From NCBI GenBank assembly GCA_963921425.1, contig OY992832.1, forward strand, positions 29,291,489 to 29,355,488: a DNA stretch of 64,000 bases. Reading direction: 5' to 3'. Below are positions 11,300 to 23,262 of the stretch, one piece after another. Position 1 is the first letter of the stretch; every line of letters begins with the position of its first letter. The notes beneath the pieces are model-generated. The model saw nothing but the letters and a program-made list of their open reading frames with translations. It was not told where the DNA came from and searched no databases. Made by a program: the position numbers and the translations under genes. The DNA is from Dryas octopetala (taxonomy: Eukaryota; Streptophyta; Magnoliopsida; Rosales; Rosaceae).

Positions 11300-12861
11300 T
11301 GTAGCAACCCGGATTTTGCATCCTATCTTGTGTTAACACGTGTTTTTCAAACTCTTTTGCAAGTTGAAGCGTGTAGTTTCTTTAAAAGAAATGGTGACCC
11401 ATTTGTCTTTTGTGAAGTTAACTTATAACAATAGTTATTTTGAGGCTACATGAAATTAGTATTAATTACTACGAGTCCGTAGGATTCTTCAGAAAATTAT
11501 TTGGAGTCCCGAGCTATTTTTGGTAAATTTCTGAAGTTTGGAGAAATTCAAAAAATAGGAAAAGAAAATGAGTTTCTGACTAGACTGAAATCGCACATGT
11601 GGCGCGCTGACATTCATCCAGACGCGCTGACGAGGTGCTGAACAGGCGAGCTCACGGGAGTTGTTTTGGGTGCGTCACACTGGATCATATATCTCTTGTG
11701 TTTTAATTGTGACCGTTGAAGCTCATTAAAGCCAATCAATCTGGGTCGTTGATCTCATGTAAGACTGGTCACAGCCGAGCCGGATCATGCTGACCCGCGT
11801 GTTTTCTAAACGGGTCGACGCCGCCAGTTTTGTCTCTACAAAGGGGTAGTCCGACTAGGTTTTTTGACCCAATTAGTGTTTTACCTCTTGTTTGAGCGTT
11901 TTTAGTGCAATTTGTCTCACATTGAAAACTTACAACTTGTTCCAACCCTTTAGTGCCTATAAATAGAGACCATTGTCCCTTTTTTTCACTTGCACCACCA
12001 AATAAAGTTAGAGATACTCACTCCTTGGTTCTTTGGGAGTCTCTCTAAGAAGAGACATATCAAAAGAGAAGAAAATTTTCATAGTTAAAAATTTTGGAGA
12101 GCAAGGAGGAGGAGTCCCTAGGAGTAGAGTCCACCTTTGGAGGTCTACAACCGAATAAATATTTTAATATTTCTACTTTATTTAATTATTTTTAGGCTTC
12201 AATTTTAGGTTTGCATTCTTAGGTTAATTAAGTAGGATTTATTTATTAATTAAGCATGTCTAACTTTATTTTAGAGATTTAATTGCTTATTTAAAGGTTA
12301 TTAGCATGCTAAGATTAACAAATTTCTATTGTAGAGATTAAGTTGAATTAATCTAAATTAAATTATGGAATTGCTTTGAGTTAAAGCAAATAATCAAGTG
12401 GTTTGAATTTAAGATAAAACTTGAAACTTGTAAACCCTTAAGTAACTTCTAAAGAATAGAGTTTAGTCCACCAAGGACTAGTGACTAGCGACGTGTGACT
12501 AAAGGAAAGGTCATACTATCTTTCCTTAATTGTTAATCGTCCCCTAACTTAGAATTTGTTCTCTTTTGTCCAAATATCTTTCCAAGATTACTCAGTTACC
12601 CAGTTTCCCAAATCATTAAGAGGTGAAGGTTTCCATTGTGATTAGTTGCCGAAAGGTTGCCAAGATAGAACCGTACACAAACGTGGAAGGCTGTGGAAGA
12701 GAATACTTGAAGAGCATTGGATTCCAGGTAGGGAGAATTTATCCTACATTTCGAATTATGAACTTTGTATGTGTATGTGTAGTTTTTAAACTGTTATAAT
12801 ATGCTATTTCTATATTTATTATGATTCGTTTGAGAGTAAAGGTTGGTAGGATGTGTTAACG
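11300..12861 (+). repeat. Probable solo LTR with 5-bp target duplication
   Basis: It starts TGTAGCAACCCGG and ends GTGTTAACG, flanked on both sides by ATAGA (11295-11299 and 12862-12866). A TATA box (TATAAATA) at 11958-11965 sits ahead of a plausible transcribed part. No primer site or coding region is attached, which fits a solo LTR of a gypsy element. The terminal CG in place of CA could be a later point change. Its first ~260 bases resemble the LTR piece inside the element at 30564-31779. Confidence 0.6.
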
Positions 12862-12866
12862 ATAGA

Positions 12867-13879
12867 ACTCCCCCACGTACACTTTAGGGTTTTGGTAAGA
12901 GTATAGAAAGAAAGGGATATAAAGGCTCAAAAGGGGTAAATTAGGGATATAATATAAATGGTTGGTCTAGGTCAAAGGGTTAAACCAAACAGGGCCTTAG
13001 ACCATTTCAAGGATCCATAAACCATAAAACATGCTTTGCACAGAGTCAGAGATAAATTCTAGATCATGATTTATATGAACATTCCAAATAACAATCAAGG
13101 AATATATGAGATCTTTTATACGACAAAGGAAAATTAAGTATGATTATGGAAATTAACACTCATAATTGAAGCTCAAGCTTAACAAAAGCTCACTTAGTCA
13201 TATAAGTTTATTCTAATCAAGTATGAGAATCACTAGTTCTAAGTACATCCTAATTCAAGTTATAAGATACTAGTGCTAAACACTAGTCACACAATATGAT
13301 ATAAACAAGTTAAAATAACTAAATATCAATGCAAACATACAATGCAAAACAAATCACTTAGAGGCCATAAACAATCAAAACAAGTTGAGAATGACTAAGA
13401 AAAAAAAATTCAAAATGTGAAAACCGTGTTTTCAACTAATTTAGAATTGCATGTCTCATGGATTAAGACAATTCTTAGAAAGCTTGCAATCAATGTGGAT
13501 AGTCAAGTAACTATCACTTTTCAAATTTTTAAAAATAAGGCGGAGAGCACGCCGAAAACATAGTTTTAAAACCAAGTTTTGATACTACATATACATAAAA
13601 TAAGTTTGAAAACAAGCTAGTTAGGAAAGAAATTTCAAAACGAGTTAAAAACTAGTTTTGCTCTCTAGTTTCAAAAACAATTACAAAAACATGGAATAAA
13701 AGCTCTCCCACACTTAAATATGACACTAATGATAAAGAAATGCAGTCCATCATATAAAAGCAAGGAAATATCAAATATCCAATGTACCAAAAATAACAAA
13801 AACTAAGAAAAAGGAAAATAGGTCTAATTAGGGCAAAAAGGAAATAAATAAAAGTTTACTTACGTTTTGCAAGTAATGC
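12867..13879. other. Gene-free AT-rich stretch
   Basis: A-rich sequence with many short direct repeats (AAACAAGTT-like). No domain or open frame is recognised. It may be non-coding sequence of the gypsy scrap that follows. Confidence 0.4.
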
Positions 13880-14345
13880 AAAAGTTGGAGTGTGCGTGTC
13901 CTCAGTTCCGCTCGTCTCCACCCTCTTTGTTCCATGCTCATCTCATTCTTTCCATCCTTTCTTCTTTACTCTGTCACCTTGGTACTCCCATTCTTGGCTG
14001 AGGACTCCTCTTTTTTCAATATGTCGACCATCACTCCCCTTCGCTCATACACTAGCTCTAGGTCTGGCTCTTCATCATGGTCTCCCCTTGACTCAATGTT
14101 ATAGATGACCTCTTACTTGCCCATTCTTAGAGTCATGGTGCCCTTTTCTCCATCATGATCATCCTACTAGTGTGGATGAAAGGCCTTCCCAGTATAAAAT
14201 TAGCGTGCTCAAATATCAGTGTGTTCTTTACTACCATGAAATCCGTAGGAATAATGAGGTTTCCACATTTAACAAGCACGTCCTCAATGATTCCTTTAGC
14301 ATGCAGTCTTTGTGTTGTTAGTCATGATCACTCTACCATCAAACG
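13880..14345 (-). pseudogene. Ty3/gypsy protease-region scrap
   Basis: The minus strand reads through a segment like the end of an Athila-type protease: GIIEDVLVKCGNLIIPTDFMV followed by FILGRPFIHT, the flap and C-terminal retropepsin motif. An acidic tail follows (DHDEEPDLELVYERRG). The active-site half and all of RT are missing. It is an isolated remnant, and the plus-strand open frames over it are shadows. Confidence 0.75.
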
Positions 14346-16430
14346 ACTTTAATATACTTAAGAAACGAATAATTTTTCTCAAAAGGATAATTGTTAGTTT
14401 CTAGGATTTGATATATTGGCTTTTTCCTTGTCAAAATCATTGTATTTATTTTTAATTAATCACTCACAAGCTCTAGGCTATAATTAAGGGTAAGATCAGT
14501 TGTATTGAAGACATCAAGAATGAAGTTGTAATGCACAAAGACCCAAGGTATACTGCACTTCATGCATTTCATGAAAATAACAGTTTTTTGTCTGTTTGAC
14601 TAGTCATTCACTGAACATAAGGATAATGTTTTTCACGTACAGTGGTTAACACTTAAGTGACAATCACTTCAGTGGGGCCATTTCGGGTTTTGCTTCTTAA
14701 AGCCCATTTTCTATTCTTCTAAACATGCATATGCACAGCACATGATTTGGTTCCTTCACTGAATCAATCAGATCAGATCTGCCTCTCATCACTTTCACGC
14801 CACTCACTCACACACCTCAGCACTATTCATCATCTTCCCCATTTCTAAATTTTGCAAAACAAAGAAACATCTAATTTTACAGCTCCTCATTCCTATTCTT
14901 AGCATAGTACTAGGATACCTCTCTAGGACAAAAGGAATATGCCCTTCATTTGTCTCTTGTGGACAACCATTGATTGGCTTCCACGTGGCTCGGGCAGACA
15001 TGGTAATGTCGTGTGTGTGTTGTACGGGGCAGGGGTGTGTAATGGTCTTGCTTTATCTGAGTGGGTTGATGAGCATTAGCGGTGTGGGTATTCTTGCTGC
15101 ATTCAAGCTTGGGTGTTTTGTGTGAGTGCTCATCTTTTTTCAAGTAAGAAAATGCTTTTGATTTTCAAAAACTAAATGATTTTCTTAACTTGTTTTTCCT
15201 CTAAAATATAAATGCGTTTGAGTGTTGTTCTAAATCTTTTCACATATTCATAAACACTTTCATTTAGATTTTTAGATTAAGGATTCTCCATTAGCCTTTT
15301 CATGTCTCTTGCTTGAGAAGGCTGATTTTTATAGAATCCAAATTTGCATATCATTTCACAACATTATCATTGGAATCCACTTGCTTGGGTGCGATCGGTG
15401 CCGTGTGTTGAAGATCGAGCTCAAGGAGGAGCTGCCAACAACATGAATGATTGATTGCTAGCTTCAAGGTGTTTGTACAAGGATGCACAATGGTAAGGAG
15501 CTGCCACTTAGTATTAGGACTAGAGTGATTGAGCTTGTTGTGTGATTGCTTGTATTGAAACCCTTGATATTGGATTGCTTGGTCAGCTGGAAAAGACCCC
15601 CAGTTTTTAAACGTTTATGGTTTTTTAGGTGAACAATCTTGTGTCTTGTTTGTTGTTTATTTCCATTGTGTTGTTAATTATTAATCTGAAAATTACATCA
15701 TAAGATCACACACTTCACTTTAGCATGTTAACTTAAACTTTTGAATGCTAAATGAAAGTTTGATAAATCTGCCCACACACCACTTTAGTTGTTGATAGCA
15801 CTGAGATGCCTACATTGATGGATCCTTTGAGTGCATAGGTTGTCACTCAATTCTTTGGTGTGTTTTGATTTGTGATATTTACAAAAGTTATTTTGGTTCT
15901 ACAAGTCAATCTGGGTTTTTAGATTTTAGCTACTGTATCGTGAGAGTTGTATCTGCTTGATTAGTTCCTGAAGGATCATATAAAACAAAAATTGGGGTCC
16001 GATTACTGACAGTGGATTTAATCAAGTTTATTAAGTAGATAAATCACCTAATACAAACTTTCAATAGGGCTTGGTTAAATTCCAGCCATTTGAACCATAT
16101 TTAAGTTAAACTTAAGTCCATAAGAGCCTGAAGGTAAGCCCAGTTGGATGGGACCTAGGGGGCACTCCATGGTTTTATAAAGCCATGTTAAGGATCCAAA
16201 GAAAATAACTCGTGCACAAGAATAACATTAAACCTAATGGAATTCAATTCCATTAATGTCTAAAAAATGAGTCAATTTAAAGGATTCAAAACATTAAAAA
16301 AGGATTTATGAAAATCCTTGATGAGTTTTACTAAGGGAGTTCATCGTCTTTACTTGGGGTTATGTCATCTAGGTTGGTGAGGTCAGGGAATGTCATCTAG
16401 GTTGTTACAGTCCTCGAAGCCCTCAGAATA
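14346..16430. other. Gene-free stretch
   Basis: Mixed AT-rich DNA without a supported gene. The part 15360-16000 has the style of retroelement LTR or leader, but no termini or primer site were found. The minus-strand frames of 65 codons near 14804-15143 show no recognisable domain. Confidence 0.4.
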
Positions 16431-18188
16431 ACAAATATTCACCAAGTCAGTATATAAAATCTTGAGTATCTTCTACATAAGAGTTGGTCAGTCTCTGTTA
16501 CAAATTGAGGACCTCTTGTTGAGACTTAGACAAGGCAGATTCTTTTTTAGCAATGCTCAATTTAAGCTCTGTAAGTTGAGAAACACTTCTTACAAGCTCT
16601 TTCTCAGCCTCTTCCAAAGACAATTGTTTCACTTCTAAGAGCAACTTAGAATTAGACAACTCAGAATTACTCTAGTCTAGCGATGAACTCATAGTAGATA
16701 AGTCCATATGCAAACTGTTAATTGTAGCTTAAAGCTGGCTGGATTCCATGGCTGAAGCTTCTCGAACTTGTTGGAATTCAGTTCTCAAAGCTTGAAGGTC
16801 GCGGTCAGCATCCTCTTTGATCTATGAGTCCATGGCTACCCTGCCTAGCAAAGACTGGAGAAATACTAATGATTATTTGCATCACAAAGGAATAAATTTA
16901 GATTAAAACAATTAAGTGGGTTCTAACCTTTGTTTGAGCAATAACTGCGAGTATGCAAACTTCTTCAATTGAAAGGTCTTTGACAGGCTTCTCGAGTGAT
17001 GGCATTGTCATTAGTTGCCCATCAAAGACTTCGTGTATTGCAGACTCAAAGTCAGCAGGGATTTCAGATACCTCTTTAGACTTGCCCTTGAGGTCTTTGA
17101 GGTGAGAAGCTTCAGATGATGTGGATTTTAGTGCCTCAGAATTTATATCTTCCTTCTCCTTGGAAGGCGAATTTAGTAAAGAAGGGTTCAACATTGGTTT
17201 GTTCTTCTTTGACAAGGTCCTAAGCTTTTTCAAAGGCATTTAGAAGTTAGGATCTTCACCCAGTTCTTTCTTCTCCTCTTTGACACCTTGGAAAAGGGAA
17301 CCATGATTTGAATTTGTGATGTTTCACCTTTGCCATTTTCTAGTAAAGCAAGCTCCACTTTGTTCTCATCTCCATCTTGTTCAACTTCGAGATCAAGACC
17401 AGTTTGGCAGGCCATCGTTAGTTTGAGGACAATCTTTGAGAATTAGGTTCTTTTTAAGACCCAGTAATTTTTTTACTTTTTTCAATTCAACTTCATCCAA
17501 AGTCGGGCAAGCCCTCTTCTCACTGAAAATACCTTTGAAATTCCATTTTCGGGGTACTGGGAAATCTTGTGGTTCACCTTTTCTGAACTCCCAATCGCCA
17601 CTCGCATGAATGAAATATTCCTTCTAGTCATGGTTGGAAGTGGGGTTGTTGACGACTATTGATCGACCTCCCCTTGGGGATAAGTACCAGAAGCTTTCGG
17701 GTACTTTTCTGCTGGAACCAACGTGTAACAGTATAAAATATCCCTAAGGATCACATCTGGCTGGTTCTTCTTATCCCGATGTCTAATCCTAAAGATATTC
17801 CAGCGAGTGATGATTTGAAGGAGAGTCCTCCAGCTATTTGGGACAGTTGAGAGGGAGGGAGTCCAAAGTGATTTAGAAACTCTCTTATAAGACAATGCAG
17901 AGGCATTCTAAGCCCAAATTCAAAAGGCTGTAAATAAAAGAAGATGATACCGTCGTAAAAGTATAAGCACTTGTCTTTCGTCCCGGGGGTGTTGAAGGCG
18001 ATTTTGGTAGGGTCGATGAAGGCATTTGAGTTCCAAACAATCCTTTTTCGTTGCATGGCTTCGAATTCGATCAGCAACAACATGTGGATATCTTTGAGAT
18101 CGAATCTAATCATAAACAATCGCGACCTCATGCCAGATTGAGATGGAGGATTCAAAGGGATGACTATTGGTATTTCACGAATACTCAT
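16431..18188 (-). pseudogene. Transposase_28-type (putative gypsy-type transposon) gene, frameshifted
   Basis: The minus strand starts with MSIREIPIVIPL at 18188. It continues with a ~145-residue domain whose core (GLRMPLHCLIREFLNHFGLPPSQLSQ) is the hallmark of the Pfam family named putative gypsy type transposon. Frame changes follow near 17750 and 17420. The later parts include an acidic/lysine-rich middle, the motif DLSIEEVCILAVIAQTKVR (near 16930) and a C-terminal coiled coil (ELVRSVSQLTELKLSIAKK, 16500-16620). In Tat-type gypsy elements such genes lie antisense between pol and the 3' LTR. The shared (D)L-T/S-I/V-EE-V/L-CI motif links it to the antisense gene at 58.1-60.2 kb. Function unknown. 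Confidence 0.72.
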
Positions 18189-19296
18189 GGTGAATTTTTG
18201 AGGTAATTTTAGGGATTTTCTTTTTATCTCTTTCTCTTTCTTTTTCTTTTGAGCTTCGAGAATTGATTAAACAAAAAAAACTTCTTTCTCAAAGTTAAAA
18301 ACTCAGAGGAAGAATGATGTAGGACGAGTTAGGATTCGATTTAAGAAAAATAAAACCATGAAAAGAAAGCGGCTGAAAATTAGCAAGAAGACACGAAATA
18401 AAGAAACAAATCATATACAGTTAATATGACGACATAAAAGGTAGGAAAGAATATTTTGGTGTCTGAATTGGGTGTATAATATATTGACTTTAAGGGAAAC
18501 GACGAGATCTACAAGACTCATAGAATCTATGAGCCCGTTCAGTTTTTGGCCAAATTCCTTCGTTTAGGGCCTCAAAACAGCGTTTTAATTGTTTTCCGAA
18601 TTTTCAGACATTTTATTAATTTTCGCTTCTATTTTATTTGGGTTTCCTAATGTCTGTGGGCTTTAGTTATGAGGTTGTTAGCGCCCTAGGGTTTTCCTAA
18701 ACATATTTAAGCAATTTTACAATTGCTTGGATGATTATTATTCAATTTATCAATATTAAAAATGAGGGTTTTCTCTCAATCTCTCTGGTGGACTCCAGAA
18801 TCTGTTACTTTTAGGGTTTCGCTTGAATCTCTTAGATTCTCACTGCGTCATAGAAGGGGGGTACCTGATAGGCCATTATACTTAGATTTAGTATTTATTA
18901 ATTATTGGACCACAAACGAGTTTTCGTAGAGATGTTTGGAGGCCCAAGATGAGGAGTTTTCTGACCATTAAATATCTGGTCAGATAATAATGGAACCTTT
19001 GTTACCTGTTTCGACAGTTAATATGCCTCGACAGTTAATAAGTAAAAGGTTATTTATTCTTCAATTTCAGGAAATTAGCTTATGAGAAAAAGGTGTATAA
19101 AAGGCTCGACGAAGACAATGTATAGGGAGGAAAAAATAATATCAATGGAATACACATAAAGAGATACATATGGCAAATATAATGACTAACTTAGGCATCA
19201 AAGAGCCTTTGGAGGAATAACCTCCCAGAGAGCACTTAGATTACGTTTGTTCATTTTCACAAAAGTAGCTAGAAGTTACAAAAATGTGTTGCTGAC
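18189..19296. other. Gene-free stretch with LTR-like segment
   Basis: It holds the upstream region of the minus-strand gene at 16431-18188. About 18550-18850 has the make-up of a retroelement LTR transcribed end. A purine run (AGAAGGGGGG, 18852-18862) is followed four bases later by TGATAGGCC, which could be a polypurine tract and the start of a plus-oriented 3' LTR. I could not find the other LTR end. Confidence 0.35.
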
Positions 19297-19491
19297 GTGT
19301 CCATTCTAGGAAAATCGAGCCTCATCATTCACAAAGAAAGGAAGAAGGCTAAAAAACTCAGAGTTGACATTGAAATTCTGAGAAGGCAGCAACGATCATC
19401 CAAATTTGCATCCAGTTTGATGCACCGCCAAATTGCAAATCTCAAAAGAAAACTTGACGCAATAAAAAACAATCAAAAGAACGAAGAATAA
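19297..19491 (+). CDS. Short basic coiled-coil ORF, unknown
   Basis: A 64-residue frame starting MSILGKSSLIIHKERKKAKK. About a third of its residues are Lys or Arg, and the heptad spacing (VDIEILRRQQ, IANLKRKLDAIK) suggests a coiled coil. No family is recognised. It could be an exon of the same unknown locus as the octapeptide repeat 280 bp downstream, or a transposon scrap. Support as a real gene is weak. Confidence 0.3.
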   Translation: MSILGKSSLIIHKERKKAKKLRVDIEILRRQQRSSKFASSLMHRQIANLKRKLDAIKNNQKNEE

Positions 19492-19761
19492 TACAAGAAA
19501 AATGAAGATGAAGCTGTAGATGCAAAAGAAGCTACACAGATCGAAAATACAACAATATGAAACTAAAGGTGAAGTCCAACAAACCAAGGTAAAATACATA
19601 AAAACTCATCCATTATCACAATATCACTAAACCATTATTTGAAAACAACATATTAGAATATAAAAAAGTGAAAAAATAAAAGATCAAAATAACCACATGA
19701 ATACACAGTTTCATATAAGTATATCTAAATATATACAAATGTACATGCATATGGATCTCTC

Positions 19762-20069
19762 AAATTAATACAAAAAAGATGCATATGTCCATCAAGAACC
19801 AGATGCATATGCCGATGGAGAAGCAAACGCATTTGTCCATGAAATAAAAACATATGCATCTCTCCTTGGGGAACCAAATGAATCTATCCATACAGAAGGA
19901 GATGCATTTGACAATGAAGAAACAGACGCATCAGTCAATGAAAAAACAGATGCATCAGTCAATGAAAAAATAAACTCATCAGTCAATGAAGAAGCAGATG
20001 CATCTGTACATGCAAATGCAAAAGAACTAGAAGATATTGGCAGAGAAGAAATTGCAAGAACAAAGTAGA
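19762..20069 (+). CDS. Open stretch encoding a degenerate acidic octapeptide repeat, unknown
   Basis: The plus frame is open from just after a TAA near 19762 to the TAG at 20067-20069, without an early ATG. It spells about nine units of eight residues with the pattern D-A-[SYF]-[VA]-x-x-E. The cleanest are DASVNEKT, DASVNEKI and DASVHANA. The DNA unit is 24 bp (ACAGATGCATCAGTCAATGA plus four A-rich bases) and keeps frame throughout. It may be an internal exon or a chance minisatellite. No family is recognised. Confidence 0.35.
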
Positions 20070-21088
20070 CACAAACAATAGAAGCCAACAAAACAAATGA
20101 CCCATCACCAACAAACAACAGGAAAAAGAAAGGCACTTACTTACCTGCCGTGGAATAATTATCAAACTTACAAGTTCTTGGATGAAGAAGGGAAGAGAGA
20201 AATCAAAAGATTCTGGAGAGAAACAGGCACAAAGTAAGTAACACAAACACAAGAAAAATTTCTAAAGTTTAAATAGTACTACTATATCACTTCAATAACA
20301 TGAATCACTATAAATAAATAAATCAATCAATCAATCAATAAAATAGGGGAAAGTTTTGGGAAGGATACAAGGAGATGATTTTCAAGAATGATATTGTCTA
20401 CCTCATCAATGAGGGGTCACTTCCAAGTGAGGTAACTACATACTTAAGTTAGTTTAATATTTCATAAATACTGTATCCAAAGACTAACATAAATTGTAAT
20501 TACCCGAATGAAAGTTTTTGAACCAGATGTACCAAGTTGAAAAGTGATGTATAATTGAGTTATATAATTGTAATTAACCCAACTAAAAATTATCCAAAAA
20601 ACAAGTGCTTGACGGATTTAATCAATAGCTACACCAGAATCTATATATACGCTCTTATGTTTGTGTAAGAATACTTAACCTCAAATCTAGTTAAGTTTGT
20701 AAAAATGTTATAATTTACAAATTTTTCTAAACTACATCTGCCAACAAGAACATCTAAAGGAGCAAAAACACAGTACATCATCTTATATTAATAAAAATAC
20801 TCTCGTTTTAAATTTGTTGTTCCAGTCAAGTTTTAGGTTGAGCGTATGTTGTACACCTAACATTATCCTTATAAAAAATTGTATGGGTTTCAACCCACAT
20901 AGCCGTCATGTAGATTCATTTCTGTCGAAATGGTGTAGAAGAAAAATGATGGTGGCAACAAAAGGTTGGGTAACATATCAGAAGGATGTGTGGTGCTGAT
21001 GAGAATGTACTAAAAACATACCAAGCACGTGCATATTTTGGCCACCTTTAACAGATTTTTCTGATAAAAAATTATATTTGACAATACC
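20070..21088. other. Gene-free AT-rich stretch
   Basis: No gene is supported. It includes a short (AATC)n run near 20320-20340. The 61-codon plus-strand frame at 20814 shows no domain. Confidence 0.4.
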
Positions 21089-22429
21089 CAAAGAGTAAAA
21101 TTTCGATTTCGTGAAAATTTTAGCGGAAATTTTGATTAAAATTTCAATTTCGACAAAATTAGACAAAAACGACAAAAATTGTTATCAAAATACAGAAATT
21201 TTGAATGAAACTTGACTATATATTTATTTACTATATTATCTACTATATTGATAAAAAACATTGAAAAAATTAAATTATATAGTAGATTTTATGTGATATA
21301 AGGTGAATATAATGCGCGCTGAAGACAAATATTGTTAAATAAAAATAGTTCACTAATTAATAATTACATAAAAATGACCTCTTTTTAAGGGATATTTAAT
21401 CTTTTGAATTTAATTGTCCGTAAAACATATGTGAACAAATAAGAAAATGACATCTATAAATATATTGTTATTTTCTAAACCACTTAACCCAATAACCAAA
21501 CACAATTCAAATAGACTGTGACATCCTGGAAAGTTGGTTTATAAGTTATTTTGAAGTAAATAGATAATCATCTTGTTAATTTGAAGATATAAGAATTTTT
21601 CTGAGGAATTTGGAAAGAAATAAATGAATTTGAAGTCGTAGAAAAATAAGATTTATCGAGACAAACTCACAGGATTTTACAGAACGTTTTTCGGCCCTTG
21701 AAGTTAATTTTAGTAAGTTATTTGGATTTTAAATGATTTTGGCGAGCCATTGAGAAACAATAAAAATTAGAAAAGGCTTAATCTTGATTTTAGTCTTGTT
21801 GGAAAGATCTTGGGTCAACATGCGTGTAAACGCAAACGTAATGTGTTTTTTTTTTTCCTTTTCTTTTCTTTTTCTTTTTTTCTTTTTCTTTCTTTTTTTT
21901 TTCTTTTCTTTTCTCTTCTTTTCTTTTTTCTTTCCTTCTTCCTTTTCCCCCGGTGACCTCTCCTGCTCCAGTCTTCTTTCTCACCTTTTCTTTCATTTTT
22001 CTTTCCTCCGCACCTTCTCTCTCCTAGTCCCTCACTCCCTCCTCCCTCCTTGATCTCTTCTCTCTCCTCCCTCTCTCTTCCTGATCTCCCTTTCTTCCTC
22101 GTCTCCCTCTCTTCCTCCTCTCTCTCCCCGAATCTCTTCTTTCCTTTCGGCAACAGCGGGTCCTCTCTCTCCCTCCTGCCCGGCGACTCCTCCCTCTCTC
22201 CGGTCTCTGCCTCCTTCTCTGTCTCTAGTCTCTATGCCAAATTTCGGTGATATTTCGACAAAATTCGGAGAAATTAAACCAAAAAGTGTTTGGAGCGTGT
22301 TCAAAATTTCGGCCGAAATTTTGGTGAAATTTCACTGAAATTTGAACGAAAATGAACGAATATGTTATAAAATTTCAGGATCCCCAAAAAACAAAAATTT
22401 CACCGAAATTTTTGAAATTTCATTCCTTG
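21089..22429 (+). mobile_element. Non-autonomous hAT-like element, copy 1
   Basis: It begins CAAAGAGTAAAATTTCG and ends TTTCATTCCTTG. These are imperfect terminal inverted repeats built from AAATTTCG-like units, shared with the copy at 30564-31779. About 200 bp inside the left end (GAATGAAAC to AAGGTGAATATAATGCGC) is closely related in both copies. The interior holds an LTR-like start (TGTGACATCCTGG at about 21520) and a 380-bp C/T-rich tract (21846-22230). No target duplication could be matched, so this copy may be old or rearranged. There is no transposase. The Lys/Arg/Glu-rich and Ser/Pro-rich open frames here come from the simple-sequence tract. Confidence 0.65.
21846..22230. repeat. Polypyrimidine tract
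   Basis: Almost pure T/C on the plus strand, from T-rich TTTTC units to CTCCCTCC units. It lies inside the hAT-like element copy 1 and produces artefact open frames on both strands. Confidence 0.9.
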
Positions 22430-22875
22430 CTCACATATTACCTTTCCATGACGTGTTTTATCGACCAAAAAAAATTCTGGTAGTACTACTTAAATTATGA
22501 GATCATTTTTGTTTTTCATTTGGTCAAGATTCAAATTAAAAGTTGAGAGAATAAATCAAGAAAAAGTAAGATGAGTTGTTTTTTTTTTTTTTTGGGACAA
22601 AGATGAGTTATTTGTAATTTACTAAAAGTTTGTACAGAAAATGTGCTAGTCATTTCTAAGAATATAATTGGTAATAGCAAATAGAAATTGCCTATCAATT
22701 AAAAAAGTTAATGGTACCAATAAGTACTTAGGAGGTGGATGTTCCTGCTGTAACTGGTCATGAAAGAAATTCTCACTCATCTGGCAAATAACAAAGAGAA
22801 TAAAAACAAATTGGAAAGCATAAACTATATGAAGACCAAGGGCAGTGATACTCCACTGGGTTGGGAAAAACTCGA
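22430..22875. other. Gene-free stretch
   Basis: AT-rich DNA with no recognisable gene or repeat end. Confidence 0.45.
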
Positions 22876-23109
22876 CTACGACAAGTAAGTCTTCACAACT
22901 TCTGCGGATAATCCAGATAAACTCTTATCAAACTTATAGTCATGAAATTGATTTCTTTCTTTCCAAACAAAGAGATATTTGGAATATTTGATCCTTCTTG
23001 AACATTTAGCTTTATTGTTCATGATCAATCTCGCATCCCATAATTTCTTCACATCAGTTTTCATTTGATTTACAAAATCGATTAAGTTCTTGGCAATCTT
23101 GAAGTTCAT
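22876..23109 (-). pseudogene. Short minus-strand ORF downstream of a gypsy gag, unknown
   Basis: It encodes 77 residues rich in Lys and Asn (CSRRIKYSKYLFVWKERN). It lies in the orientation and place where more of the gypsy element begun at 24206 would be expected. No known motif is seen and the region between it and gag has stops. Confidence 0.3.
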
Positions 23110-23262
23110 TGCATCAAATCCAATAAAATCAACATATTCAAAAGCATTATTTCCTAGAGTCTTGAGACTTCAGGATTATGGGCTCATCTTCTATGATGTC
23201 TTCAAGAATTTCCTGTACCACTTTATCTTCAAATTTATATTGGTTCCCTTCCTTAAAAAAAT

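Noticed and set aside
21784-22304. Several frames rich in Phe/Ser or Lys/Glu
   Set aside because: These are artefacts of the polypyrimidine tract inside the hAT-like element.
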